A DNA stretch of 64,000 nt, from the NCBI GenBank assembly GCA_037693485.1, contig CM075345.1:93702001-93766000 (forward strand), in the 5' to 3' direction. Shown one piece after another: positions 1 to 13,269 of this stretch; the stretch's first letter is position 1, and the number at the start of each line of letters is the position of its first letter. The notes under the pieces are model-generated. The model made no database searches. It was not told the DNA's origin and saw only the letters and a list, made by a program, of their open reading frames with translations. A program made the translations under genes and the position numbers. Source of the DNA: Kitagawia praeruptora (Eukaryota; Streptophyta; Magnoliopsida; Apiales; Apiaceae).

Positions 1-2437
1 ATGATTGTTGGATACAAAAGTCATAAAGACGGTCTTTATACAATTCTTACATCTGGTTAATACTTTTCCTCTTGAAAAATAAGAGGAAATCTAAAGTCGC
101 ATTGATGAAGGTCAGCCAATAGAAAGAAATTCTACTCCATGACAATTAAAGATTGAAGTAGTTTGTCATTCAAGTAATCAATGTTTTCAAATGAATTCTC
201 GTTGTATGAATGAAAGAATAAATTATTCAAGTGATATAAAGTCTGATACGAAGATGGGTAAGAGTTCAAGTCGAGTGGGCGACCTCACTGGGTCTCAATC
301 AAGTTATTCGTCAAAACTTTCATCATCATACTTTACCACATGCAAAATGCATTGCGGAATGAATTAAATTGGGAGTTAGACCAGTGGAACAATAACTAGT
401 CCTTTTCAAGAAACACTAGAAACTAGCGAGACAAAATTTGCTAATTCACCCGTTTGAGACATCACCACTAGCTAGGACAATTAGCTAGGTGTTCTTCACA
501 ACATTACAATTTTGACTAGTTAGAACAATCAACTAGTCATTCATATTGACATATCGACTAGCCAGTTTTAATTGGCTAGAACGGAATTTCAACATCGTAG
601 CCACTGAAGAAACTTTAGGCTACTCGGACAACGAATGGGAATAAGAAGTTATTAAGTTTGAAAAAGAAAACTATAAAATCTGAAGAGAATGTTCTAGGTA
701 TCGGAACAATCGATAACCTCTCATCAAATATTACTTATCAGTGAAACGATCCACCCAAGGGTGTCTCCGTACACATGCTTTATCAGATCCTACAATAGAA
801 TTAAATTCGGAATACCAATATCAGAATGATATCCTTACTATGATTTCAACGTAAGACGCACAATCTCATTTTGAATAGGAGAAAGGACTCATGAGGAATA
901 TCTGGACGTTAGATCATCCCTGTTCTCAACAAGTGGATAAATATTTATGGGCTCGACTGAAGAATGCAAGTATGAAAGAAGTAGTCAAATATCAATATTC
1001 GTTTAGGAATATTCATTGATTAATTAAGGAAACGATTGTTGAACATTCCTTGGATAATTGAAAGGAAGTGTAAATAGTCCTGAGCAGAACGAAATAATTA
1101 TAAACTTCAAATAGAATACTCGGGGGTCAAATAAGATACTTTGGATGAGTCCCGGTTTAGAGAAAGTATATCACTGGTGGTTATTCCACAAGTTTGAAGT
1201 AGAAAGCTAGAAGGATTACCTGATATAAACTAATCGAGGTAACATGGTTAGTGAACAGTTTAAAATGAAGTAGTGCTCCAGCCGGTAGTTACCAAAATAA
1301 GTTAATAACCATTCGTGCATCTCACTATCACCACTATAAGGGTAACTCCATCTCTTCGTCTTCGTAATTCAAGACACCAACTAGTACGTCTCTCAATCAT
1401 CATCTTAAAGTCATTTATCGAGTTAGGGTTTCACAATATATCTGTCATTCTCGTGCTTTATCTTGAAGGCCAAGCTTCACATCATTCCGGGGACACCTGC
1501 TAAGTCCATAGGGTCCTACTTCACGCCTTCCGACATGAATCACAAGTGGCCAGTTCCCCCTGGGAACAGATCAAAGAGATCTCTCAGGGATCTCAATGCA
1601 GTCCATAGGTTCAGTGGCGGTGTGTGTGCACGTGAACATACGTTACCAACAATATATAGGTTTACAAGTATATATGCGTAGTCTCTGCTAAAATTTCTAT
1701 CAAATAATTCCAGTATGGACTCACTGGTCTCTTCCTTTGGTAGACTCTGAGATCACTGTATCGCTCGTTGCAACCATATTCAACTTCACTAGAGTCGCTT
1801 TGTTAATTCTGCTTGTTTGTTCTCTAAGTTGAACTACTAAGCTCTAGCGTCCGAATCATGCGTGGAATTATCTAGCACGCTCGTCTTATGATAACATTCT
1901 CGTATAACACATGTAAAATTCGCCATCAAGGGTAATGGAATCCACAACGACATAGTGACCATCCTTCAAGGAAACCCGTTACTTATCGAAAATCGGATCT
2001 TATAACCAAAGTAAAAGACTTTCATTAATCCAAGTACTAAGTACTCCTAATTATGTAGGGAAGTCCAAACTTCTTGATTCTTAAAATGCCGCCTCCTAAA
2101 CTGTGGAGGAATATGGGCCACAAAATTTATGCGAGCCTAGTCATCTGATCATATTTGCAATATCGCCTCTACCTCAACTGCTCTCGAGATTTCGCTCTGC
2201 TTCCTATGTCATTACCTATGATAGGTCATGTACGACTCTCAAATCTCCATTCATCATTCTGCAGGTCTCTAGGGATTCTATCGACCCTAGTATAATACCT
2301 TCAGTAACACTCCAGTCCATTCTACTCACCGGTACCTCTTCCGGTAGTCCAATCATAAGTTTACTACGATCTCTTATGTCATTCCCCTACTTAGACTTAG
2401 CTCTCAACACTCTCGTTTCTGAGTACTGTAACTTATC
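1..2437 (-). other. Presumed decayed internal region of the Ty3/gypsy element
   Basis: This stretch lies on the body side of the minus-strand primer-binding site, so it should be the leader and gag of the LTR element to its right. I translated parts of the minus strand and found only short frames broken by stops, with no recognisable gag, zinc knuckle or polymerase motif. The longest plus-strand frame (2103-2444) resembles nothing I know. Around 370-600 the words CTAGT and CTAGC recur often, without a clean repeat period. The assignment rests on position only. Confidence 0.35.
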
Positions 2438-2449
2438 TCTCTAATACCA
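2438..2449 (-). other. Primer-binding site (initiator Met tRNA type)
   Basis: Read on the minus strand the sequence is TGGTATTAGAGA, matching the usual plant retrotransposon site TGGTATCAGAGC at 10 of 12 positions. It lies four bases inside the LTR end at 2454, where such a site belongs. It fixes the element on the minus strand. Confidence 0.75.
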
Positions 2450-2453
2450 TTTC

Positions 2454-5400
2454 TGTGACGCCCCCAAATCCGAGGTCAGAGATTCAGGTCGTCACATCAC
2501 CATTCAACCATATCGTACCTGTATTAACTTTACAACTCAACAATACATCCATCCAGACCTCAATCTTACGCACATACAAGTTAGAGCCTCAGAAACGATA
2601 ATCAAAAGTAACACTAAATATTACAATTCATCTGTACCATCCAGAGTCTTACGCAATTCCACTTATACAACTACACTTGAAGACAGTCTTACTATTACAG
2701 TTGAAAACCTATCAGACTACTCTGTAGTATTTATCAGGGACTAAATCATCTCCGGGTAATTCTTCTACTCCTCTTCTGCTGGTGCGGAGTTAATCGGCCA
2801 AATTCTTCCCTTTCTGAAAAGTTTTTTATAAAGCAAGAATGAGCTACATAATGCTCAGCAAGTTCACCATTTTGGAAAATAATAAAGTGGTTTATTTTGA
2901 AAACGTTCCCAACTGTATGGGTGTATATCTCAGATTACAAAACATAACTCGACAATATATATGCCCGAGTTTGTATAAAACATTTATACTCACTAAGGAG
3001 CTTTAAGAATAACATATGAATCCTTTACAAGGTTCTCATTTCAATATATCTCAAGTTTGAATATATATGTATATAAGCATATCATTTTCGGCAAAACACT
3101 CTACGGTTATCATACTGTACAGGGAATACGTTATTGCAAAACCTCTTTCCTTCCATTAGCTTAGGAGGTTTCTCATTCAAAAACATTTCATTCTTTTGAA
3201 ATAATTGCAAGGGTGCACTAACACGTGCCAATCTTTATAGAAAATCTTGCAGTTCTAGATACTGCACAATATCAATATTTTCTCATCAAAAACCACACTA
3301 TCGGCAACTTGGCACTTAGGCCCAAGAAGCCGTGTTTGAGTATTTTTCCAAAGTGGAGGATGGGACTGGAAGAAAACATGAAAACCTGACAAGGATTGAC
3401 GATGATCAGTCGCCACATCCAAGTCCAATAATCCGCGGGTCTTCTCTACCGGTAGAAGGATAGAAACTACATCCGTAACTATCCTCGGGTGAAAACTACA
3501 TCCGTAATCACCCTCGATGAAAACTACATCCGTAATCATCCTTCGGCAACACCTGGGCCGGAATAATAATTGATGGACCGCCTGGCTCACGGCCGCTTAC
3601 ACATCCCGGGAATCGTTCGTCAACGATTCCCACACCTGCCAGAGTCCCCTTTTTCTTTTCTTTTCAAAATCATTTTGATAGAAAACTTGAGTAGTTGAAG
3701 TTCGACCTCAGTCGTTCGATAATTCTTGAAAAACGTACAAGAAGCAAATGCTGATCGGGGGTTTTCGAAAAATGTTTTGGGTCCGAAAGAGTTCAAGTTT
3801 GAAAACGCTGAAGGTATCTTGGATTAGTTTTGTCTTTAAAATAATGAACGATAATTAATAAATAATATTTTTAGATTTAATATATAAACAATTAGTAAAA
3901 TAATTATTTAATTAAAATAAGCTTTCAATCCAAGATAGATATTTTTGAGTATTTTTAACAACGTAAAAATAATAAATACGTAAGTATACGATACTTCCCG
4001 AATGACCTTTCGGGTTTTTGTAATTTAATCATGATACAATAATATACCGCTCCCCGGTCAATAGTATATTTGGACCGCTACGAGCTCTATTGCTAGAGTC
4101 GTTGTCCGAAGAAACATTTTCATTCTAAGTTCAAGGGTGTACAAACACATATGCATATATCTCAAACTTCAACATAATCTCATAAAGCATACGCATATAA
4201 TACGTTCGGAACTACAAACACAACAGTGAAAAATCCTTATATATAAGTTTTGAAAAGTAAACTTGCATGGGTAAAATCAAGAATATAATCTTTTGAAATT
4301 AAATACTTAGGGTTGGAAAACTTGCCTTGGTTGGGTTGGGGGTGGTCGAGCGTGCGAATTCGAACGATCTATACATAAACAATAATCGTTCGTTAGTACC
4401 TTAACAATTTCTTTCTAATTACGGGGTTTTAAGGGGATACGAGATTAACTTAACGACTTCGTCTTATGACTCCCTAGCCTCACTATAGGTCCATGACATC
4501 ACTCGTTTACGCTCGTCACTTACTCGACTTAATTTAGTTACCACGTTTGAACCATAACCATTACTCCTAGAATTATGCTCCACTAACGACTTTTTCCCTT
4601 GCGCGAAATTTACTCTATCATTTTTATAAAATTCAAAAATTCGTATTTTAATCCAATTCTTTTTGGGTAGCCTTCAACACTGTATTTCCTAGCTTCTCTA
4701 ATTTTTCCATGATCCCAAATATTTTTTAAGGTGTTTAAACAAGGTTCACAAGGGGGTCACTTTATGCAGTCCATAGTCCAGAAACAACATTCACTCCTCC
4801 GGTCATAACTAAAAATCCACACATCACCTAGCTATGAATCTTACATATCCAGAAACTAAATTCAATTATCTTTCCAACAATATAAGGTAGGACATCAGGG
4901 GACATCATTTGGGTGTTCAAAATCGTGCTACAACACAGATCAAAGTTCCTGGACAAAATCAGCAAGCTCAATTCACTTAGATCAACCATTTTTCATGCTT
5001 CCATAACATAAACACCACTTAAAACACTTAGATCATGACTCATAACACTCATGGAGATATATATGTTCACCATAGTCATAAAATTCACCATCTCAACATC
5101 AAAACCCAAGATCCATGTTATCCAATACATATACATTCAAGATAACCCCTAAAATGCATGGATCTACTACCATACTACATGAACAACACATAACCAAGGG
5201 TGGTTTGAGATTTCATACCTTCTTGAGCTCCTAGAGACCTTGAACAATCTTTATACAACTTAAAAACACCTTAGATGGCCTCCTACAACACTCACAATGC
5301 AAGATCTAAAAGATAGCAAACTTATGTTAACATTTCTCTAAACTTCCAACAATTATAACTCAAGAACCAATGGATGGAAGGCTTTGAAATTGATACCATA

Positions 5401-6147
5401 CCTCTACTATGATGCAAGGAAGCCCTAGGAAGGTTGTAGATGGAGAAATCTTGGAGAGAAAATCTCTCCCTCTCTCCCAAGGTGGTTCGGCCGAGAGCTT
5501 TTCAAAGGGGGGGGAGAGTGTCTTTGCTTTGTTTTGTTTTGGAATGGTAAAAAAGAAATGCTAGAATGACTTGTATTATTAAGGAGTAGTCACATGTTGC
5601 CAAGCTAGCCTAGGTTGCATCCATGCCCTATTGTCCCCTAAGTACATCACCCATCATGCTAGTCACTATTCATTTTTGCTTTTATGTTTTCTAGTTCCTT
5701 TTTCTAACTATCTAGTTACATGGCACTTGCATGTAATTCCTTCCCTTGTAATATTATTCTCCCACCAATGCTTGTTATTTAATCCTTAATTCGTATCGTA
5801 TCTTAATTAATCTCTCGTAATAATATTTTGTCGCGTAGAGATTTCCCTTATAATTCCTTAAGTACTAATTGTGTAAATTCCTCTAATGTCCATAATTCCT
5901 TGTCATAATCCTTAATAAATCTTTTAACACTCTAATCATTCTCAAATCCCAACTTTTATAAATCTCACTAACAATACGACTCTTGCCTTCACAATCTCCC
6001 TTTTTATCTTACATAGTGAATACAACAACACAGTTTCTCAGACAATCAATTATATTAATCAACAGGGATGACCAGAAAGGTTCCACATTGACATTGCCAC
6101 AAGATATTAAATAAAATAAAATATTACCAAAAATTAGGGTTCTTACA
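2454..6147 (-). mobile_element. 5' LTR of a minus-strand Ty3/gypsy retrotransposon
   Basis: On the minus strand this block starts TGTAAGAACCCTAAT at 6147 and ends CGTCACA at 2454, followed by a primer-binding site. The TG...CA ends, the length (about 3.7 kb) and the terminal words resemble long-LTR chromoviruses of the Tekay type; that lineage is recalled from family knowledge, not tested. The LTR carries no coding frame; the 111-codon minus frame at 3255-3590 is not recognisable. The bases next to the outer end are GCTAG. The second LTR lies outside the window, so age and target duplication cannot be read. Confidence 0.7.
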
Positions 6148-6954
6148 GCTAGGAAGCCCTAGAATCGTAGTAGAATTAGGTGACTTGGTGGGCAAGTCAC
6201 CGCCTTGAGGAAGGTTCCAGATCCTAGCATGTAGGAACCAGTTTCCATGTTGAAATATGTATCTTGGAGTATAAGTCAGGTAGGAGTAATATCCTTGTTT
6301 GACTCTTATTTGCTGAGCTGTTTATTACCCATAATATTAATTACAAAATTAATATTATAAATAGGATTCGGGCCCATCTGGCGGGCCCCACGTTTGGACC
6401 ATTCGAGGTCTAATTAATGTCACATTAAATGTGTCTTTAGGGCTTACTTTTAGTCCATGTCAATATATATATTAAATTTATTTTATTTTATTTAAACAAA
6501 ACTTTAGCAAACTTTATTTTAGCAAGAAATAAAATTTTCCATTTAAAATGATGATTTAAATTTAGCACTAAAGTTAATATCTAATACTATTATAATACGA
6601 AAATATGTTTGATTATTACTTCAACTAATTTTCAATTTACCGCTTAACCCATATCAAGAATTTAATTGATTAGACCCGATTATCGAATTTTACAGATATC
6701 TTGATATAATTATTATTTATGTTTTGTTACAAATACGACTAATTGTCAAATACTTTATTACTAAAATAAATCTGATTATTATTCTGGATAATTCTTGATT
6801 TTCTGCTTAAATTCCTAAATGAGAACCCAATAGATTAGTCCCGATTATCAAATTTTACAAGTATATGTATAATTATTATTCATCGTTTAGTATACTCATA
6901 TACTAATGTATCAAAAAAATTAATCTGAATACATGCACGCATATAAATAATAAA
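6148..6954. other. Intergenic, no gene seen
   Basis: AT-rich DNA outside the gypsy LTR. A short GC-rich piece near 6370-6410 (GGGCCC, GCGGGCCCC) stands out but has no coding frame. Nothing else could be supported. Confidence 0.5.
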
Positions 6955-6984
6955 CTAGCATGATAGCTCGTGCAAAGCACAGAC
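6955..6984 (-). mobile_element. Helitron 3' terminus (minus strand)
   Basis: On the minus strand this reads CTGTGCTTTGCACGAG, then about nine bases, then CTAG followed by T. A short GC-rich hairpin shortly upstream of a terminal CTRR, inserted before T, is the standard Helitron 3' end. The element would extend to the right. I could not place its 5' TC end, so its length is unknown and it may be truncated. Confidence 0.55.
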
Positions 6985-7169
6985 AACATGTTAATTTTTA
7001 TATTCATGTATTTCATATATTGTTATTAACTTATTATTGTGATTACCAGTGGTAAATGAGTATTTTAGATGTTATCGTATACAAATATTTATTGTGCGTA
7101 TATCTCATTTATTATTTTTTTCAGAAAAATTATGGATGTCGTTGTATTCTTTTGCACGAACTACATTTT

Positions 7170-7177
7170 AATTATTA

Positions 7178-7242
<65 letters not shown>
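7170..7242. repeat. (TTA)n microsatellite
   Basis: An almost uninterrupted run of TTA/ATT triplets of about 70 bases. The Leu- and Ile-rich frames through it are artefacts of the repeat. Confidence 0.95.
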
Positions 7243-7243
<1 letters not shown>

Positions 7244-8065
7244 GCATATATTTAGGAAGTCATCACTATCGTGGTTACACGGTGGTAGATTGTTAAATAT
7301 GTATTGTAATTTGTAAATATTACATTATCAAAATTAATAATGCACTTCTTATCAATTAACTTTATGCACCGATGATCTAGATGCCATTGGTCATATTTTA
7401 CATTTTCAATTACGATTACAACCTCACGACATAAATTTTTATTTTATTAATAAACTATCGCCGAATCATTTAATCTTTTCCTTAATTAAAAGTGGATGTA
7501 GTCCAAACTTTTTCTTGTAAATAAAATTCGTAACGTAACTTTTTATGTGCCCAATTGAGCTCAAGTTTTAAAACTATGTATAGTTCAATTTTAAACTTTG
7601 TAATTAAGCCTCTTCCATGATAATCTTGTATAATCGTTTTGTAATGTAAAGAGTATTTTTTTTTTCACGTGTTAACTGGGTTGAATTCATAAAATACATG
7701 AACCATTTTAAAATTGATTACACAAAAAACTAATCTTTAACAATTTAATGATTAAATTGGACATTTATTTTATCTAATATTAATCATGTAATTAATTTAA
7801 TATAATTGTACTTAATATAAAATAACACATTAGTGTCAAATAAATAGAATATAATTCCGATTCAGTGTTTGTGAATTTAATTTCAATTTAATTTAGAGGT
7901 CGTAAATATATTTTCTATATTCATGATAATAAATGAATTCCAAATTTATATTTGTGTCCTGTTTTCGTGTTTCATCTACCTGAATCCCAAATTAAATACT
8001 AAATGAATTGATGTCGTCTCGTGTACCATGTATTTTCAGAGAAAATGACTTAAATAACTAATATT

Positions 8066-8196
8066 CACGTGCTATATGCCCAAAATATCAGATGTCAGTT
8101 TCTTTGCCTTTTTTTAACCAATGGAACTCACAGACACGTGCTATATGCCCAAAATATCATATGTCAGTTTCTTTGCCTTTTTTAACCAATGGAACT
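8066..8196 (+). repeat. 63-bp direct duplication with G-box and CCAAT box
   Basis: Two nearly identical copies lie at 8066-8128 and 8135-8196, six bases apart. Each begins CACGTGCTATATGCCC and ends with AACCAATGGAACT, so each contains a palindromic CACGTG and a CCAAT word. Downstream at 8360-8420 are CAACCAATAACCC and CCATATATACATCC (TATA-like) and then ATGs, an arrangement like a plant core promoter, but no gene follows. It may be a relic promoter. Confidence 0.8.
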
Positions 8197-8639
8197 AACT
8201 TTCACAGAATGCGTATACCTAGTACATGGAATTAACAAAAAAACCCAACGACCTGACTATTTTATTGAATTAAAGACAACCAATTCAGCACTTTATCCTC
8301 ATTATTCAAAAGACGCTTTTTACACTTCTCTCTCTACTCTCGTCATATCCACTCTGCAACCAATAACCCATATATACATCCATATACACTTTCTTCATTA
8401 TCCACCATCTTCAAATGCATAAATCTTCGCCACTAAAACTCCGATGACATATATTATTACAAAAGTAACTTGCTCATGGAATTCTCTACAAAATAAGTAG
8501 TGTCTTGACCATATTTTGTTTGATCTATGTTCTTAAAGGTAAGAATTAGAAGTAGTGCCAGAAGTGTGTTGGTGATGATGTCGAATTGATTAATTGTGGG
8601 TACACACAACGGCTGTATGACATCTGTAAAAGCCACACA

Positions 8640-8835
8640 TATATGTGATGCGTAGATAAATAGAATACGCAGCTTGTATATGCGTGTAGTAGAATTTGCA
8701 TCCATTGAATGCGTGTGGTTGGGAAAAAATATTAAAAATAATTATAGACTTTGCGAGATACTCGCATCCTCTAGATGCGTGTGTTTTATGAGTAAGCTAG
8801 GAAGTTGGGTACTCGCACTTGCCATATGCGTGATT
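8640..8835. repeat. Cluster of ATGCGT motifs in small inverted repeats
   Basis: ATGCGTG occurs at 8680, 8709, 8775 and 8826, and ATGCGT at 8648. The four ATGCGTG copies are each preceded by a partly complementary word (CGCAGC, GCATCC, CGCATCC, CGCACTT), giving small imperfect hairpins. Spacing is irregular (29-66 bp). No known family was recognised. Confidence 0.5.
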
Positions 8836-10000
8836 AATTCGTTATTTTGGAGCAATTTTTTGGGTGGTGGCTATTTTGGGCAGTGTTTGATGAAAAATCG
8901 TTATATCGAGCTTTCACCCGTATTTTCGTGTCATATGTGTAATATAATGAAAATATTGTAATCATATAATTTCATAAAATTTTATCATGTACCAAAAGTC
9001 CAAATTTAACATTAATTAATTTTTGTCATCACGTGAATCAGTAATTTAGTCTCGTGTTTACGTGTCATTACGTATAATACAAAGAAAAATATTTTAATAT
9101 TATAATTTCATAAAACAATCATTATGATTTCAGAAAAAATATTATTTTATTAATATCATATTACTTTTATAGTTATTAAACCATTTTTATCACAATGATT
9201 TCACTTACAAAATTTTAGCAAATAACCCTTAATATTTTAAGATTTTAATTGTGTAAATATCATTAGTAAAAAAAGTATACAAATTCATTTATTTTGTTTC
9301 TTGCACCTTTAAACATGATAATAGAAATTTCTTGTCATATTGGTGTTTGAGTACAAAATTTCTGAATTTAGACATTTATAGTACTGTATATAAGGTCAAC
9401 TATATATTTTATGATTTATCTTTAAGAGATCTTATTATTTAATTGATAACCAGTATGGATTCTAAATATTGTATGACACTATTTTTAACTTTAGGTACAA
9501 CCTGGATAATCTCATTTACAATACTGTATTCGAAGTGAACGATACATTTTATGATTTAATCTTTAAAATAGGAAAAAAAAAATGTCCAATTTATAGTTTA
9601 AAGCTCCGTGTTAATAGAAAACTTTTCTATAATGAATTTTAAATACTCCATGGCCTACCCAATTATATATTTTATCCACTTATTTAATCAATGATCAGTA
9701 TAAAATCCAAATTTTATATGATATTTTTATTTTTTTTATATTATATGATTAATTTGATTTATAATATTATATCCAAAACCAATTATGGATTATATGATTT
9801 TGTCCAACAACGGAGCATATGTTTAAATTATATGTAAGTTATTCCTAATTATAATCACACACACACATATTCATATTTTTGAAAGTATATAATTATTTTA
9901 ATTATTTTAGTTTAAATATATTTAATATAAATTTTAAATGAAATATAGAATAAGAGTTCTTTGGCATGTAGAGATGTAGTAGATGAGTTTCAAATTTGCA
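8836..10000. other. AT-rich intergenic, no gene seen
   Basis: Long A/T runs with no long open frame on either strand and no recognised element. Confidence 0.5.
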
Positions 10001-10004
10001 TTAA

Positions 10005-10090
10005 TTGAGCTTCTAGCCTAATGTTGTAATGTGACCATAATGTATATTAGCATCAAAAGGTCATGGGTTCAATCCATAACAATAAAATCT
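10005..10090 (+). repeat. Possible tRNA-derived SINE head
   Basis: The segment carries an A-box-like word (CTAGCCTAATGTTGTAATG) and a B-box-like word (GGGTTCAATCC) at the spacing of an RNA polymerase III promoter, followed by a T-rich stretch. No clear tail or target duplication was seen. Confidence 0.35.
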
Positions 10091-10630
10091 TTTTAGTATA
10101 TTTTTATAATAATATAGGGGTGTTTTAGTAAAGTACTAAATTGCATGAAAAGACATGTTAAGCTATAATAGATATAATGGATGGATTGATGGATTATGAA
10201 ATTTAATGTGTCGCATTGTTTCTCAAATGATGTTTGGTTTGTCCCGTGTTCGAGATTCTAATTTTTTAAAAGCTTTCGGGTGAGCCTTTTAATTTTAATT
10301 TTCTCAAACAAAAAATTTCTCAAGTACTTAGAATCAAGTATTTTTTGTATTTGAAATTGTTGAATAATCAGGTACCTAGAGTAGGACACACGAGTTAAGA
10401 AAATGTGTGAAATTTTAACCATTCATATGAAATAAAATAATAAGTTATTAATAGAGTAGACGTGTGAATTTAGGTATATAAAGGGACATAAAATAACAAA
10501 AAGATAATCAATAAAGAATAGAATGAAAAATGAAACAATCATTACATCTTGAATAAAGAAAAATCAAATTAATAAATAAACACATTGAGTGATATAGATA
10601 ATGAATTCTACTGTTTAGCAAAGTACACAT

Positions 10631-10735
10631 GTAGCTCAATGGTTATGATGTGAAACTTAAATTTATTGAATTGATATGTCTTGTGTTCGATCCTTAGCAT
10701 TGCTTAGATATTCTAACTTTTTTCGTAACATTTTA
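10631..10735 (+). repeat. Possible tRNA-derived SINE head
   Basis: TAGCTCAATGG (A-box-like) is followed about 50 bases later by TGTTCGATCC (B-box-like) and then a T-rich end. The layout matches plant tRNA-derived SINEs; another B-box-like word sits near 10240. No target duplication was identified. Confidence 0.4.
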
Positions 10736-11326
10736 TAATAACGGCAAAAATGTAAATTAAATTGAATAAAATGTGACATCTCTAGGATACATAACTATCT
10801 ATAATGACATGGAGGTGGAAGATTCGTGTTTAACTCGGAGGTAATTCATAGTACTTGCAACTTGTTTTGGAAATTCTATGATTTAATAAACTGAATAGTT
10901 TTTGCTTTTACGTATCTGCCATATAGCTATGAACCATTAAAGTGCAAATTGCCGGATCAATAGCAGGCTTCTGATCATATTTATAGGTATATTACGCTAA
11001 TCTAGAAGTTTCATTTAAGGTTCACATCATATTTAAGGTTCTACAAGTATAAGAATTAATGTTATGATTGTGTAAGATTTGGTTTTGAAATAGCTACCGA
11101 TTAAGGTTCCTACATGAAAAATACACAATATTTTTTAGAGTCATGTTCGTGTCTGAGTATGCCTAATTTCAAATACTTGAAAAATGTTGCTTTTATTGTT
11201 GTAGAAGTTGGCCACAACTATTTTTATACAGCTTTTTTGTTGGTAAGGTTAATTACAAGAAATTTAACTTTGCTCAACTTGATTCGTTAATCAAGGATCA
11301 GCTAGTATCTAATTCAGTATTAAGTA

Positions 11327-11585
11327 CTCCCTCTGTTCCTAAAAATCATTCTGGTTTTGACTTTGGGGACTGTTCATTATAAGCGATTGACTACTAATTT
11401 ACGCATAATTTATAAGATAAAATATAGTCATGAGTGATCTTGTTGGATTCGTATTTATTAGTACTTTAATACATTGAAGTTTTTATATTTAATACTAATA
11501 AGAAATTAAAGATATTAACGATTAAAAGTGTGCGTTGGCAAACGTGTCCAAAGTAAACAGGAAACGTTTTTAGGAATGGAGGGAG
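11327..11585 (+). mobile_element. Stowaway-type MITE, family A copy 1
   Basis: Starts CTCCCTCTGTTCC and ends GGAATGGAGGGAG, flanked by TA on both sides (11325-11326, 11586-11587), the hallmarks of Tc1/mariner-derived Stowaway MITEs. The same internal sequence, with TTAATCGTTAATATC-type words, recurs in inverse orientation near 42632 and 48477, so three members of one family are present. Confidence 0.85.
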
Positions 11586-11653
11586 TATTAAGGATCAAGT
11601 ATTTAACTTTGCTGGTATCTGAAATGCATATTTTACACTGCCATATGGTATTA

Positions 11654-12157
11654 AGTGGGTGTTTGGGGTATCTTAAAAAATGTAGCTTATGACTTATAAG
11701 CACTTATGTCATATAAGTGATAAGTAGAGCATAACTTATAAGTCAGTAAAGTGTTTGGTAAATCAGAACTTATAATCAGTAAACTGTTTGGGTAAATCAG
11801 AACTTATAAGTTAACTTTTTTCTATAATTTTCAAAATATTTGTTTTTTATATTTAACAATGGATGTCAATGAATAGATCTCGATGAGTAGAGAAATTTGA
11901 GATATACATATCAATTTTCTAATGAATGGATCGAGAGATATATGATTTTGAAGATTTGAAGGATATTATATATTGCGTATATCGAGAAATAAGTTATAAG
12001 CATAAGTTGAATGTTAGGATTTCCTAACATTCAACTTATGGGATTATAAGTTATAAGTTGAGCCAAAACTTATTTTGGCAAACACCCCCCATAAGTGCTT
12101 ATGGCCTTATAAGGCATAAGTTGGCTCCAAAATGGAAAGCCAAACAGGCCCTAAGTA
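11654..12157. mobile_element. hAT-like MITE with long terminal inverted repeats
   Basis: The left end GGGTGTTTGG and the right end CCAAACAGGCCC are inverted, and both ends carry variants of a CTTATAAG / CATAAGTGC motif repeated many times. The five bases TAAGT flank both sides. GGGCCTGTTTGG ends are known in plant hAT-related MITEs; the superfamily is inferred because an 8-bp duplication is not clean. There is no coding capacity. Confidence 0.65.
12001..12040. repeat. Perfect 19-bp hairpin inside the MITE
   Basis: Bases 12001-12019 are exactly complementary to 12022-12040, with a two-base loop. It lies near the right end of the surrounding MITE. Confidence 0.95.
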
Positions 12158-12819
12158 TAGAATATTTAAGTCCAATAACTCAATAAGCTTTCTTAAGTTT
12201 GCCAAGATTATTTAAGTCCCCAAGTAGCATGACTTTAACCAATAGTATCTATCTTTAATATTGCAGGTTGAGAATAACTCTGGTGGTGCTGTAAATGAAT
12301 TTAGGTTTATGCTTCAGATTAAATAATATCAATGTCAAAAGTTTGAAGCTACTGCTAGTCTACACTCTACATTCTGTCTTTAGATATACTACTGTAGTTC
12401 TTTTAGAGTGGTGTAACTTTGATTTATTTATTTTCATGTTGGATACAATATTTATTTGTAATTGTATTTTAGTTTTTATGAAATTCAGTTTAGAACAAAG
12501 ATTGCTACTTATTTATTTATAAGAATTCAAAAATTCGGATTTCGGTAATTCCGAACTCATTGGATTTTGATTTTCAAATCTAATTGGATTTGGATCGAAT
12601 TCAAGTTTGGTAAAAAAATTCGAAAGATATCCAACTTTTTGTCGTCCCTAGGCTCACTATATTCATTCATAAAAAAAGACAATATTATTATCACTTGTAA
12701 CTGACGTCTGACGTTGTAAGCCTACCTCAGTCATTTGATTGATAGAATTCCAATCCTTATCCACAAGTTATATGAGCACACAAAAAAACAGAAGATTGCA
12801 AATCGCAATAATATTAATA
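12158..12819. other. Intergenic, no gene seen
   Basis: The 75-codon plus-strand frame at 12295-12522 has no recognisable motif and AT-driven composition; I do not call it a gene. Confidence 0.4.
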
Positions 12820-13101
12820 CTCCCTCCGTCCGTTGGAGTTGTTATCATTTATTTTTTGCACGGAGACCAAGATAGTGGGTGTAATATTGTTAAAATAATG
12901 AAGTAGTGGGTGTAATAGTGATTTTATTGTTAAAATAAGTGAAGTAGTGGGTGTAATAGTGTAAAGTGTTGAAAAAGTGGAGTGAAGTAGTGGATGTAAT
13001 AATTTATTTTATTGTTAAAAGTTACTGTTTTTAGTAATGTAAAGAAATGGAATGGACGGCCCAAAATAGAAAGTGTAAAGAAATGAAAAGGACGGAGGGA
13101 G
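12820..13101 (+). mobile_element. Stowaway-type MITE, family B
   Basis: Begins CTCCCTCCGTCCG and ends GGACGGAGGGAG with TA duplications at 12818-12819 and 13102-13103. The interior holds three to four imperfect copies of a GTAGTGGGTGTAATAGTG unit, so part of the element is a short tandem repeat. Confidence 0.85.
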
Positions 13102-13269
13102 TACTAATAAGTGCATGGGCATGGGCAGAAAAATAAAGGAAATTTATCAAATATGTCCCAAATTAAGGGGTGCTTTTATGTTTATATCTCATTTTATTCA
13201 TAATTTATAAATATGTCCTATGGTTAAAATCTAACTTACATATAACTCTTATATATATAATTATATATA

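Noticed and set aside
2103..2444. 113-codon plus-strand frame as a gene
   Set aside because: It ends against the primer-binding site of a minus-strand element and has no recognisable content.
3255..3590. 111-codon minus-strand frame as a gene
   Set aside because: It lies wholly inside the gypsy LTR, has no motif and no codon pattern I trust.
7056..7316. Two Leu/Ile-rich frames
   Set aside because: They are translations of the (TTA)n microsatellite.
8457..8961. Two overlapping frames of 82 and 95 codons as small genes
   Set aside because: No motif, opposite-strand overlap, and they run through the ATGCGTG repeat cluster.
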